Part shown: positions 7,687-16,141 of the stretch, one piece after another
Numbering within the stretch: the first letter of the stretch is position 1
Layout of the letters: each line of letters opens with the position of its first letter
DNA from: an uncultured Roseburia sp.
Lineage (GTDB): Bacteria; Bacillota; Clostridia; Lachnospirales; Lachnospiraceae
Length of the DNA stretch: 50,701 nucleotides
Assembly (NCBI GenBank): GCA_934317215.1
Contig: CAKREH010000025.1
Span: 1 to 50,701, forward strand
Reading direction: 5' to 3'
Notes under the pieces: generated by a model
Told to the model about the DNA's origin: nothing
The model's input: only the letters and a program-made list of their open reading frames with translations
Database searches by the model: none
Made by a program: the position numbers and the translations under genes

Positions 7687-8101
7687 CAGATATAAAGCTT
7701 TTTGTAGAAGCTTAAATAATTTAAAAAAAAGTAAAACAGCAGACCCGGATGCTGATTTTGTGTTAGAAGGTACGGTTCAAAATTATAATTTGACATTTGA
7801 TTTATCATGGAAAGTGATGAAGGATATTTTAGTTAAATTATTGGGCATTGATGATATAGCACTTGGATCTCCAAGAGCAAATTTACAAGCGGCATTTTCA
7901 AACGGACTGATTGATGACGATGTCTGGCTGCAAATGCTGAAAACAAGAAATCTGCTTGCTCATGATTATGATGGTGCAGTTGCAAGAGAAAACTTTAAAA
8001 AGATAACAACAGTGTATTATGATGTTTTTTATAGATTTAAAATTACAGCAGAAGAGTATTTTGAAAAGGGAATACAGGAAGAAGATAGTTTTAAATCCTG
8101 A
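7667..8101 (+). CDS. HEPN-domain toxin (HI0074/HepT-like)
   Basis: A 144-residue helical protein starting at ATG 7667, chosen because GGAGG lies at 7650-7654 and the upstream frame overlaps the MNT gene without its own site. The HEPN ribonuclease motif Rx4HxY is intact in KTRNLLAHDYDG. The family was first annotated as the substrate-binding subunit of nucleotidyltransferases. As a pair with the preceding MNT protein it is best read as a type VII toxin-antitoxin module, with this protein the RNase. It lies outside the island repeats, beside an acyltransferase remnant, so it may be a separate acquisition. Confidence 0.85.
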   Translation: MENKYINRYKAFCRSLNNLKKSKTADPDADFVLEGTVQNYNLTFDLSWKVMKDILVKLLGIDDIALGSPRANLQAAFSNGLIDDDVWLQMLKTRNLLAHDYDGAVARENFKKITTVYYDVFYRFKITAEEYFEKGIQEEDSFKS

Positions 8102-8175
8102 TAAAATATTTATGGCAGAGCAGAACGGTAGATTTGCTGCTTTTTCTTCTTTATAGATTTTTTCTTATTTTCATA

Positions 8176-8212
8176 GGGGGCTTCCAAAGAAATTTGGAAG
8201 TCCTATTTCTTT
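8176..8212 (+). terminator. Terminator after the MNT/HEPN pair
   Basis: GGGGGCTTCCAAA-GAAA-TTTGGAAGTCC forms a strong stem followed by TATTTCTTTT. Confidence 0.8.
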
Positions 8213-8261
8213 TGTTCATGATAATAAAATATTTTTGTTTTATCAAAAACAGGGTGATAAT

Positions 8262-8283
8262 CGAACATATTTTCTGCTATAAT
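8262..8283 (+). promoter_or_regulatory. LexA (SOS) box overlapping a promoter
   Basis: CGAACATATTTTC at 8262-8274 matches the Gram-positive LexA operator (CGAAC-N4-GTTCG) with one mismatch in the GTTC half. A TATAAT -10 box follows at 8278-8283. It lies 43 bases upstream of the Y-family polymerase, a classic SOS gene, so LexA repression is likely. Confidence 0.7.
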
Positions 8284-8325
8284 AATATCAATACCTGAAA
8301 ACAGAAAGCGAGGCATCGTCCGGTC

Positions 8326-9855
8326 ATGAGTGATTCATCCCATATCTATATTGCAATTGATCTCAAATCTTTTTATGCATCGGTGGAGTGTGTTAAACGG
8401 AAATGTGATCCGCTGACGACGAATCTTGTTGTTGCGGATGAGAGCAGAACAGAGAAAACGATCTGTCTTGCGGTATCACCGTCGCTGAAAGCATATGGAA
8501 TCCCGGGACGCGCGAGATTATTTGAGGTCGTGCAGAAAGTAAAGCAGATCAATAAAGAACGGAGAAGCAGGATTGCCGGAGATGTGTTTAACGGAAAATC
8601 AGCAGATGCGGAGGAACTGAAAAAAGATCCGACGCTGGAGCTGACCTATATTGCAGCGCCGCCACGCATGGCATTGTATATGGAAGAAAGCAACCGGATC
8701 TATGACATCTATTTAAAATATGTGGCACCGGAAGATATGCATGTGTATTCGGTGGATGAAGTATTTATGGATGTAACACATTATCTGAAAACATATCAGA
8801 TGAGTGCGAGAGAACTGGCAGAGAAAATGATCCGGGATGTTTTAAAAGAAACAGGGGTTACAGCAACCGCCGGCATCGGCACGAATCTGTACCTGTGTAA
8901 GGTTGCGATGGATATCGTTGCCAAACATGTAACGCCGGATGCAAACGGCGTGCGGATCGCAGAACTTGACGAAATGAGTTATCGCAGACTGCTGTGGGAT
9001 CACAGACCACTGACGGATTTCTGGAGAGTCGGTAGTGGTTACCGGAAAAAACTGGAAGCGGCAGGACTGTATACGATGGGAGATATTGCACGCTGTTCGT
9101 TAGGAGATGAACAGGATTTTTATAATGAAGATTTTCTTTATAAAATGTTTGGCATCAATGCAGAACTTCTGATTGATCATGCATGGGGATATGAGCCGAC
9201 CACGATCGATCTGATCAAAGCGTACAAGCCTGAGACAAACAGCATCAGTTCCGGGCAGGTGCTGCAGTGCCCTTATGAGTTTGAAAAAGGAAAACTGATC
9301 GTCCGGGAAATGACAGATCTGCTTGTGCTGGATCTGGTGGAAAAGCACTTAGTCACAGATCAGATGGTGCTTACGATCGGCTATGATATTGATAACCTGA
9401 CGGATCCAAAGCGGAGAAATGCGTATCACGGGGAAGTGACCATTGACCGCTATGGAAGAAGGGTGCCAAAACACGCACACGGAACGATCAATCTGAAAAA
9501 CCAGACATCCTCCACGAAACAGATCATGGATGCAGTGATGGAGTTGTATGACCGTATTGTAGATCCGAATCTTCTGATCCGCCGGATCTATGTAGTAGCC
9601 TGCAGATTATCGGATGAATCATCGGCAAAACAGGAAGATGCGTTTGAACAACTTGATCTGTTTACGGATTATGCGGCATTAGAACAGAAAAAGCAGGCAG
9701 AAAAGGAAAAGATGGAAAAAGAGAGAAAACTGCAGGAGGCAGTCCTCAGTGTGAAAAAGAAATATGGGAAAAATGCCATGCTAAAAGGGATGAATCTGCA
9801 GGAGGGGGCTACCAGTGTGGAGCGTAACCGGCAGATCGGAGGGCATAAAGCATGA
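8326..9855 (+). CDS. Y-family DNA polymerase (UmuC/UvrX-like)
   Basis: A 509-residue error-prone translesion polymerase. The palm motif IDLKSFYASVE starts near residue 11 (catalytic D12) and the second motif YSVDEVFMD carries the S-x-DE catalytic pair. The ImpB/MucB/SamB type is closer to B. subtilis UvrX/YqjW than to DinB, judging by the DLKSFYASVEC form. After the little finger region there is a Lys/Glu-rich helical tail of about 60 residues. An SOS box sits just upstream. The stop overlaps the ATG of a YolD-like gene (ATGA), the usual partner of these polymerases in Firmicutes. Confidence 0.92.
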   Translation: MSDSSHIYIAIDLKSFYASVECVKRKCDPLTTNLVVADESRTEKTICLAVSPSLKAYGIPGRARLFEVVQKVKQINKERRSRIAGDVFNGKSADAEELKKDPTLELTYIAAPPRMALYMEESNRIYDIYLKYVAPEDMHVYSVDEVFMDVTHYLKTYQMSARELAEKMIRDVLKETGVTATAGIGTNLYLCKVAMDIVAKHVTPDANGVRIAELDEMSYRRLLWDHRPLTDFWRVGSGYRKKLEAAGLYTMGDIARCSLGDEQDFYNEDFLYKMFGINAELLIDHAWGYEPTTIDLIKAYKPETNSISSGQVLQCPYEFEKGKLIVREMTDLLVLDLVEKHLVTDQMVLTIGYDIDNLTDPKRRNAYHGEVTIDRYGRRVPKHAHGTINLKNQTSSTKQIMDAVMELYDRIVDPNLLIRRIYVVACRLSDESSAKQEDAFEQLDLFTDYAALEQKKQAEKEKMEKERKLQEAVLSVKKKYGKNAMLKGMNLQEGATSVERNRQIGGHKA

Positions 9856-10304
9856 AAGGAAAAAATATATTTCAGGAAAAAGAAACACATAAATATGATG
9901 ATATCATCAATCTGCCACATCATGTCTCTGTAAAACATCCGCAGATGGCTTTATCAGACAGGGCTGCACAGTTTTCGCCTTTCGCAGCACTTACAGGGCA
10001 TGAGGACTCAATCCGTGAGACAGCAAGGCGAACAGAAGCATTCTTAGAACTCGATGAGGACAAAAAAGAACAGCTTGATGAAAAAATGCATATTTTACAG
10101 GAATATTTTTCGGAAAAGCCAAAGATCACGGTTACTTATTTTGTGCCGGATGAAAAGAAAGATGGTGGGGCTTATGTTACGCATCGTGGCAGGATACGGA
10201 AAATAGACATTTATCTGCGCAAACTTTTATTTGAGGATGGAACGGAGGTTCCCTTGCAGTATATTTTTGAGATGGATGGCGAAATATTTGGGGATACAGA
10301 GTGA
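9852..10304 (+). CDS. YolD-like protein
   Basis: A 150-residue protein with the YolD signature KYDDIINLPHHVS followed by RAAQFSPFAALTG. Family members are found next to, and cotranscribed with, Y-family polymerases of the UvrX type in plasmids, prophages and chromosomes of Firmicutes. A role as an accessory analogous to UmuD has been proposed but is not firmly established. It overlaps the polymerase by four bases and so shares its SOS control. The C-terminal half, with FLRK/EDGTEVPLQYIFEMDGEI-type strands, is typical of the family. Confidence 0.85.
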   Translation: MKGKNIFQEKETHKYDDIINLPHHVSVKHPQMALSDRAAQFSPFAALTGHEDSIRETARRTEAFLELDEDKKEQLDEKMHILQEYFSEKPKITVTYFVPDEKKDGGAYVTHRGRIRKIDIYLRKLLFEDGTEVPLQYIFEMDGEIFGDTE

Positions 10305-10323
10305 AAAGGACAGATGGGTAAAT

Positions 10324-10352
10324 TTGACAATCAATATCCCGGATGTTATAAT
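10324..10352 (+). promoter_or_regulatory. Consensus sigma-A promoter for the YhgE/Pip operon
   Basis: TTGACA at 10324-10329 and TATAAT at 10347-10352 with exactly 17 bases between them. Both boxes match the consensus perfectly. It lies 65 bases upstream of the first YhgE/Pip gene. Confidence 0.8.
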
Positions 10353-10416
10353 TTTCCCGATAATAGGGGCTTTTGCTCTATGAAAGAATATGGATGAGTT
10401 AAGGAGCTTGTGAGGC

Positions 10417-12636
10417 ATGAAAAATATATGGCGTATTTTTAGCGGAGACATGAAACGACTGGTGCGTAACCCTTTTGCACTGGTGATTGCGATCGGTCTT
10501 TGTATCATACCTTCGCTGTACGCGTGGTTTAATATTTATTCAAACTGGGATCCGTATGCAAACACCAAAAATATCAAGATCGCGGTGGCGACAGAGGACG
10601 CCGGTTACCAGAGGAATGACGGAACAACCGTTAATATGGGCGATTCGATCATTGAGAGCCTGAAAGAAAATGATAAGATCGGATGGGTGTTTACAGATAC
10701 CAGAGATGAGGCTTTAAATGGTGTATACAGCGGTGAGTATTATGCAGCGGTCATCATCAGTTCTGACTTTACATATAGTATGTATAATGTATTTCGTGAA
10801 GATTTTAAGAGACCGACCATCTCTTATTATGAAAATGAAAAAAAGAATGCCGTGGCGACAAAGATTACGGATTCTGCGGTGTCCACCTTAAAACAGAGTA
10901 TCAATGAGCAGTTTATAGAAGTACTTGCAAGCAATATATTTGAGCAGACAAATCATATTTCCGAACAGATGGAAGAGAATGATAAGTTTGCTTATTTTCA
11001 GAATAAACTGGATAATCTGAATCAGAATCTGATCGGCTACAGTAAAATGATTGATACGTTCATATCAGGAAATGAGGAATTGTCTCTGGCTGTTGCAGAG
11101 GCAAAGGGCAGTATTCCGGGACTCAGCGATAAAGTGTCGAATGGTGCACAGAGTTTTGGCACGGCAAGAAGCAGCCTGGATGACACCAAAACGTCTCTGG
11201 CTTCGTTCAGTGAAAATGTTGATCAGACAATGACGAGCATCCAGGATTCCATCAATAAAATACAGACCAGCATCAGTTCAACAAATCTGGCAGGGGATGC
11301 ACAGGAGACGGCGGACAGTCTGAACCAGACCGTGCTTGACGCGGTAGAACTGCAGCGTGAATTACAACGTCTGCAGGAACATCTGAAAAAGGTGATTATT
11401 GAGGAAAGTGTATCTGATGAGGACAAGCAGGTAATCCGGAAGATTATTGATACGATCGGGTCGATCGATGGCGGGGCAGACGATATTGAGAAGGCGATCA
11501 GCAGTATCAATCAGATTGCAATGGGATTCTCTGGCGATTCACAGACGGATGCAATCAATACACAGGTGTCAGGAAGCATGGTCGCAGATGCTATCAACCG
11601 GTCATTGTCCGATATGACACAGGTTCTTACCACCTGTTCTCAGGCGGTTACCGATATGCAGAACATGTATTCAACGAGTCTGGTGCCACAGTTAGACAAT
11701 GTGATCGACAGTATGGGACAGATGCTTAACAATGTATCAGATATCCTGACAAGATTAAATGATACATTAGGGGATATGGATTCTGTATTTTCCGGAATTG
11801 AGATGACGGTAACCGGGGCAAATGACAGTTTGGAACAGATTCAGACGGTGATAGATGGTGTCAGCAGCAAATTGACAAAATTACTGGAACGTCTGAATTC
11901 GGTTGAAGATGATGACAAAGTACAGGCATTTATTGAATTTTTAAAAGGTGATCCGAAAGGATATGGAGAGTTTTTCTCCCAGCCGGTATCGGTTACAACG
12001 CAGGAGGTTTATCCGATTCCAAACTATGGCTCAGCCATGACACCATTCTATACGATTCTGGCGATCTGGGTTGGAGGAACAATTCTGGTTGCGCTGATTA
12101 AAGTAAAAGCAGAACCGAAAGATCTGAAAAACGTAAAATCCTATCAGTTATTTTTCGGAAGATATCTGTTGTTTTTTGTAATGGGACAGTTGCAGGCACT
12201 GATCATTGTTTTAGGAGATATTTATCTGCTGCACTGTCAGATTTTATATCCGGTGTGGTTCTGGCTGGTGGCATCACTTGCCAGTATTACGTTTACATTG
12301 CTGATCTATTCACTTGCGCTTTCCTTTGGAGATGTGGGAAAAGCATTAGCAGTCGTTATCATGGTAATTCAGATCGCAGGTTCGGGTGGAACATTCCCAA
12401 TCGAACTTCTGCCATCTGTCTACCGGAATATATACATATTTTTCCCGTTCCCGTATGCAATCAATGCCATGCGTGAGACGATTGGCGGTATGTATGGAAG
12501 CGATTATATGAAAAATCTGACTGAACTGATGATATTTGCAGTGGTTGGACTTTTGATCGGATTAGTGATCCGTATTCCGTTTGTGAAGCTGAATCATTTC
12601 GTGGAAAAACGAATGGAAGATACTAAGATGATGTAA
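10417..12636 (+). CDS. YhgE/Pip-family membrane protein 1
   Basis: A 739-residue protein of the YhgE/Pip (phage infection protein) family. One N-terminal membrane helix (ALVIAIGLCIIPSLYAW) is followed by a conserved extracytoplasmic domain. Then comes a long region of predicted coiled coil rich in Ser, Asp and Gln, and a C-terminal block of about five helices starting near residue 545 (FYTILAIWVGGTILVAL), as in ABC-2-type permeases. Homologues include L. lactis Pip, a receptor for c2-type phages; the normal function is unclear. AAGGAG lies at 10399. It is one of two paralogues here, with closely similar N and C termini. Confidence 0.88.
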   Translation: MKNIWRIFSGDMKRLVRNPFALVIAIGLCIIPSLYAWFNIYSNWDPYANTKNIKIAVATEDAGYQRNDGTTVNMGDSIIESLKENDKIGWVFTDTRDEALNGVYSGEYYAAVIISSDFTYSMYNVFREDFKRPTISYYENEKKNAVATKITDSAVSTLKQSINEQFIEVLASNIFEQTNHISEQMEENDKFAYFQNKLDNLNQNLIGYSKMIDTFISGNEELSLAVAEAKGSIPGLSDKVSNGAQSFGTARSSLDDTKTSLASFSENVDQTMTSIQDSINKIQTSISSTNLAGDAQETADSLNQTVLDAVELQRELQRLQEHLKKVIIEESVSDEDKQVIRKIIDTIGSIDGGADDIEKAISSINQIAMGFSGDSQTDAINTQVSGSMVADAINRSLSDMTQVLTTCSQAVTDMQNMYSTSLVPQLDNVIDSMGQMLNNVSDILTRLNDTLGDMDSVFSGIEMTVTGANDSLEQIQTVIDGVSSKLTKLLERLNSVEDDDKVQAFIEFLKGDPKGYGEFFSQPVSVTTQEVYPIPNYGSAMTPFYTILAIWVGGTILVALIKVKAEPKDLKNVKSYQLFFGRYLLFFVMGQLQALIIVLGDIYLLHCQILYPVWFWLVASLASITFTLLIYSLALSFGDVGKALAVVIMVIQIAGSGGTFPIELLPSVYRNIYIFFPFPYAINAMRETIGGMYGSDYMKNLTELMIFAVVGLLIGLVIRIPFVKLNHFVEKRMEDTKMM

Positions 12637-12667
12637 TCTTTTACAGACAGTAGAATGGAGAGAGAGA

Positions 12668-13090
12668 ATGGAAGAAAAGAGCAAGTACGAGGAAATGTAC
12701 GGAAAACTCGTTGCGTATGAACAGAATATCCATTTACAGAATCAGAAGCGGATAAAGATCGGCTTAAAATGTATTGCGATTATTCCACTTATATTTCTGA
12801 TCCTTTTATTCTGGACAGACAGCAATAAGGTTATTTTTCTGATTTTGTGGATCGTATCTTTATTTGCACTTGCAATATACCTGATCCTGGTTGAGTATGT
12901 GGATTATAATTTACAGGAAAAATTAAATGAACTGCGCGACGAGGAAGATGGAACTGTGGATGTTCTCATGGGAAAACAGCTTGATGAAGTAGAGGGCAAT
13001 ATTAAGAATGCAATTCAGAAATTAGATGAAAAGTTTAATTCTGAAACTGAGATAGAAAAGATAGACGGGAATGAGGAGAAAACAGAATGA
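12668..13090 (+). CDS. Small membrane protein between the YhgE/Pip genes, 140 aa
   Basis: The product has two adjacent membrane helices (CIAIIPLIFLILLFW and VIFLILWIVSLFALAIYLIL, roughly residues 35-75), flanked by charged N- and C-terminal segments with coiled-coil character. A GGAGAGAG site precedes the ATG. Its end overlaps the ATG of the second YhgE/Pip gene by four bases, so the three proteins are likely made together and may form one membrane complex. I do not recognise a named family. Confidence 0.7.
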   Translation: MEEKSKYEEMYGKLVAYEQNIHLQNQKRIKIGLKCIAIIPLIFLILLFWTDSNKVIFLILWIVSLFALAIYLILVEYVDYNLQEKLNELRDEEDGTVDVLMGKQLDEVEGNIKNAIQKLDEKFNSETEIEKIDGNEEKTE

Positions 13091-15234
13091 AAAATATATT
13101 TAAAATCTTTATCTCCGATGTGAAACGAATCTTTCAGAATGTAGTTGCAGTTGTAGTTATCATGGGACTCTGCGTGATTCCATGTCTCTATGCATGGTTT
13201 AATATCCTCTCAAACTGGGATCCGTATGGTGAAAGTTCAACTTCTAATTTGAAGGTGGCTGTTGTATCGGAAGATGAGGGTGTAAAGGTGGCAGGAATTT
13301 CGGTCAATATCGGTTCGTCTGTGGTGGAAGCGTTACAGGAAAATAAAGTCATGGGCTGGGTATTTACCGAGACTTCTGATGAAGCGGTTGACGGTGTATA
13401 CAGCGGTGAGTATTATGCAGCACTTGTTATTCCGGATGATTTTACCACGGAGATGATCAGCTTCCTTGGGGGACAGATTGAACATCCGGATATTATCTAC
13501 TATGAAAATGAAAAGAAGAATGCGATAGCGCCTAAGATCACGTCAAAGGCGAAGACATCTGTTCAGGAGCAGGTAAACGCGAGCTTTGTGAGCACACTTG
13601 CAGAAGCTATGATGCAGGTAGGGGATGCAGTTGCGGGAACAGATGTCGATGGAGGTTCCCTTGCAGATACGATCACGGAACGCTTAAATGGTGTCAGCGA
13701 TGATTTAAAGAGTTATATTAACATATTAAATTCATTTGCAAGCATCTTAAATTCTGCAAAGAGTATTGTATCTACCAGTCAGGTGATGCTTCCGGGACTT
13801 GATTCGATGGTATCTACGGGGCAGGATACGGTAAACAGCATGGAGAGTCTGATCCTTGCCGGAAATGCGACGACAGATACCGTTACCCAGATGGTTACAT
13901 ATAGTTTTGATCTGGTTCAGAACAGTCTGAATAATGTATCGATGGTTGTGCAGAATGATCTGGAGAAACTGGCTAAATACGAAGATGCGGCAGGAAATGG
14001 ACTGAATGCTGCCGTTTCTGTGGTGCCATATCTGGAAAAATTGTTTAATGATTCTGTTTCAAGCTGGGAAGGAACTGCAGATGATGAAACCAGACAGCAG
14101 ATCCAGGGTGTACGTGACCGGTTAAAGATGATAGAACTTGAATTGAATGGTCTTGCAGAAAACGGAGTTGCCACAGCAGATGACATCAATGCTTTAAGAA
14201 GCCAGATCACGACAGAGATTGAAAACTGCAAGACTGCTCTGGATACTTTGAAGCATAATTTTGAATATTCTGTAAAACCGCAGCTTGATTCCACAATGAA
14301 TGCGATGCAGAATTCCATGATCGCGACAACATCAATCTTAAACGGGATCAATGCTGATTTTGGTGATGTGGAAAAAGTATTGGCAAAATATGAGGATACT
14401 CTTTCAAAGGGAGGGGTAGATCTGAGTGATTCCCTGGCGATGGCACAGCAATTATATAATGGCCTTACCCAGATCATCACAGATTTTACAACTTTGCGCC
14501 AGGATGAGCAGTACAAACAGCTTATGGAGATACTTGAGACAGATCCGCAGCAACTGGGAAACTTTATTTCATCCCCGGTAAATCTTGACACGGTTGGAAT
14601 TTACGAGATTGAAAATTATGGATCCGCCATGGCTCCGTTTTATACGATTCTGGCATTGTGGGTAGGTGCGCTGATCCTGGTTGCGATTATTCATGTAAAA
14701 GTAGAACCGGAAGAGGGCGTCACGGATATAAAGCCATATCAGGCATATTTCGGGCGCTATATCCTGTTTTTCCTGATAGGACAGACACAGACACTGATCA
14801 CGGTGCTTGGAGATTTGTTTTATGTGCGGATACAGTGTCATAATCCATTCCTGTTCTGGCTTGCCGGAGCAGTCAGCAGTTTTGTATTTACGCTGTTTAT
14901 TTACTCGCTTACCGTTGCATTTGGAAATGTCGGTGAGGCACTTGCAATCGTTGTTATGGTTATCCAGGTCGCCGGTGCGGGCGGAACATTCCCGATTGAG
15001 ACATTACCGCAGGTATACCAGTCGCTTTATAAATATCTGCCATTCCCATATGGAATGAATGCCATGAGAGAGACAATCGGTGGGATTTATCAGATGAACT
15101 ACTGGATCTATGTTGGAAAACTTGCAATTTATCTGGTCGTTTCGTTGGTCATCGGACTTCTTATTGCGATACCGTTCCGTAAATTGAACCATGTCATTGA
15201 AAAGAGCAAGGAAAACACGGAGATCATGATCTGA
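13087..15234 (+). CDS. YhgE/Pip-family membrane protein 2
   Basis: A 715-residue paralogue of the protein encoded at 10417. The shared blocks are obvious: MGLCVIPCLYAWFNILSNWDPY after the first helix, then VYSGEYYAA, YYENEKKNAI, and the C-terminal MAPFYTILALWVGALILVAI with five helices and a GGTFPIE loop. The central coiled-coil part diverges most. Translation is coupled to the preceding small protein (ATGA overlap). The pair probably arose by tandem duplication and may work as a heterodimer; this is inference. Confidence 0.88.
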   Translation: MKNIFKIFISDVKRIFQNVVAVVVIMGLCVIPCLYAWFNILSNWDPYGESSTSNLKVAVVSEDEGVKVAGISVNIGSSVVEALQENKVMGWVFTETSDEAVDGVYSGEYYAALVIPDDFTTEMISFLGGQIEHPDIIYYENEKKNAIAPKITSKAKTSVQEQVNASFVSTLAEAMMQVGDAVAGTDVDGGSLADTITERLNGVSDDLKSYINILNSFASILNSAKSIVSTSQVMLPGLDSMVSTGQDTVNSMESLILAGNATTDTVTQMVTYSFDLVQNSLNNVSMVVQNDLEKLAKYEDAAGNGLNAAVSVVPYLEKLFNDSVSSWEGTADDETRQQIQGVRDRLKMIELELNGLAENGVATADDINALRSQITTEIENCKTALDTLKHNFEYSVKPQLDSTMNAMQNSMIATTSILNGINADFGDVEKVLAKYEDTLSKGGVDLSDSLAMAQQLYNGLTQIITDFTTLRQDEQYKQLMEILETDPQQLGNFISSPVNLDTVGIYEIENYGSAMAPFYTILALWVGALILVAIIHVKVEPEEGVTDIKPYQAYFGRYILFFLIGQTQTLITVLGDLFYVRIQCHNPFLFWLAGAVSSFVFTLFIYSLTVAFGNVGEALAIVVMVIQVAGAGGTFPIETLPQVYQSLYKYLPFPYGMNAMRETIGGIYQMNYWIYVGKLAIYLVVSLVIGLLIAIPFRKLNHVIEKSKENTEIMI

Positions 15235-15255
15235 TCCCACACGAAGGAGCTTAAA

Positions 15256-15432
15256 ATGTTACTGATTCGAATGGTATTACTTTTAACAGGACTTCTTATG
15301 GTGGTTGTGCCGGGGGCATGTACGAGAAAAGACCAGAGAGGTGATCTGAATGCAGAAAAAAGGATACGGCAGATTGGCATCTGGTTTGTGGCAGCAGCGG
15401 TCATATGGATTATTACCGCAAATTTTTTCTGA
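15256..15432 (+). CDS. Small two-helix membrane protein, 58 aa
   Basis: ATG at 15256 follows GAAGGAG at good spacing, 21 bases after the second YhgE/Pip gene. The frame encodes an N-terminal hydrophobic segment (LLIRMVLLLTGLLMVVVPG), a short charged loop (RKDQRGDLNAEKR) and a second helix (GIWFVAAAVIWIITANFF). This hairpin topology resembles small DUF6199-type proteins, but I do not claim the family. It is probably the last gene of the YhgE/Pip operon. Confidence 0.65.
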   Translation: MLLIRMVLLLTGLLMVVVPGACTRKDQRGDLNAEKRIRQIGIWFVAAAVIWIITANFF

Positions 15433-15470
15433 AAATCGACTATGATTTCGGGCAGATGAAAAATTGTTTA

Positions 15471-15498
15471 TTGACAAAATATTTCGATGTGATATCAT
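15471..15498 (+). promoter_or_regulatory. Promoter of ilvN-ilvC
   Basis: TTGACA at 15471-15476 and TATCAT at 15493-15498, spaced 16 bases, 50 bases ahead of ilvN. The leader is too short for a T-box or attenuator. Confidence 0.65.
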
Positions 15499-15547
15499 AG
15501 CTTTAGTGTGATGTGTGATTAAAGTATTAAACTATTGGAGATGCAGA

Positions 15548-16072
15548 ATGAGAAAACAGGTATTATCTCTATTAGTGGAGAATAACCCGGGCGTGACAAG
15601 TCATATTTCAGGACTTTTCAGCAGAAGAGGTTACAACATTGACAGTTTTTCTTCCGGCGTGACCGCAGATCCGAGATATACAAGGATTACGATCGTTGCG
15701 ACCGGCGATGAACAGATTTTAGAGCAGATTGAAAAACAGCTTGCAAAGTTAGAAGATGTTGTAGATATCAAAAAGCTTGAAAATGGTTCATCCGTGACGA
15801 GAGAACTGATCTTAGTAAAGATTCGTGCGAAAGATACAGAACGTCAGCCAATCTTAAATGTAACCGAGATCTTTCATGGAAAAGTTGTGGATGTAACCCA
15901 CGATTCGATGGTAATCGAATTGACAGGTCATCAGGACAAGCTGGATGCATTTTTAGATCTTCTGTCCGGATATGAGATTTTAGAACTTGCGCGAACCGGA
16001 CTGACCGGATTGTCGAGAGGCATTTCCGATGTCGTTATGTTAGACGAAGACGGCAAAAGAGTATCATTATAA
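15548..16072 (+). CDS. ilvN: Acetolactate synthase regulatory (small) subunit
   Basis: A 174-residue small subunit. The N-terminal ACT domain opens with VLSLLVENNPGVTSHISGLF and RRGYNIDSFSSG, typical of valine-binding IlvN/IlvH. The C-terminal ALS_ss_C domain includes the IFHGKVVDV motif. It binds the catalytic subunit IlvB and gives feedback control by branched-chain amino acids. I start at ATG 15548 (GGAG just upstream) rather than at the in-frame codon at 15515. No large subunit is in the window. It is followed 69 bases later by ilvC, the next pathway step. Confidence 0.95.
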   Translation: MRKQVLSLLVENNPGVTSHISGLFSRRGYNIDSFSSGVTADPRYTRITIVATGDEQILEQIEKQLAKLEDVVDIKKLENGSSVTRELILVKIRAKDTERQPILNVTEIFHGKVVDVTHDSMVIELTGHQDKLDAFLDLLSGYEILELARTGLTGLSRGISDVVMLDEDGKRVSL

Positions 16073-16141
16073 CAAATAAGCAGATAAGAATATGCAAATA
16101 CATATTTTTTATTAAGAAACTAAAACTGGAGGAAATTAATT

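Noticed and set aside
13917..14591. 224-residue minus-strand ORF inside the second YhgE/Pip gene
   Set aside because: It is Ser/Cys-rich shadow coding of the opposite strand with no start signal.
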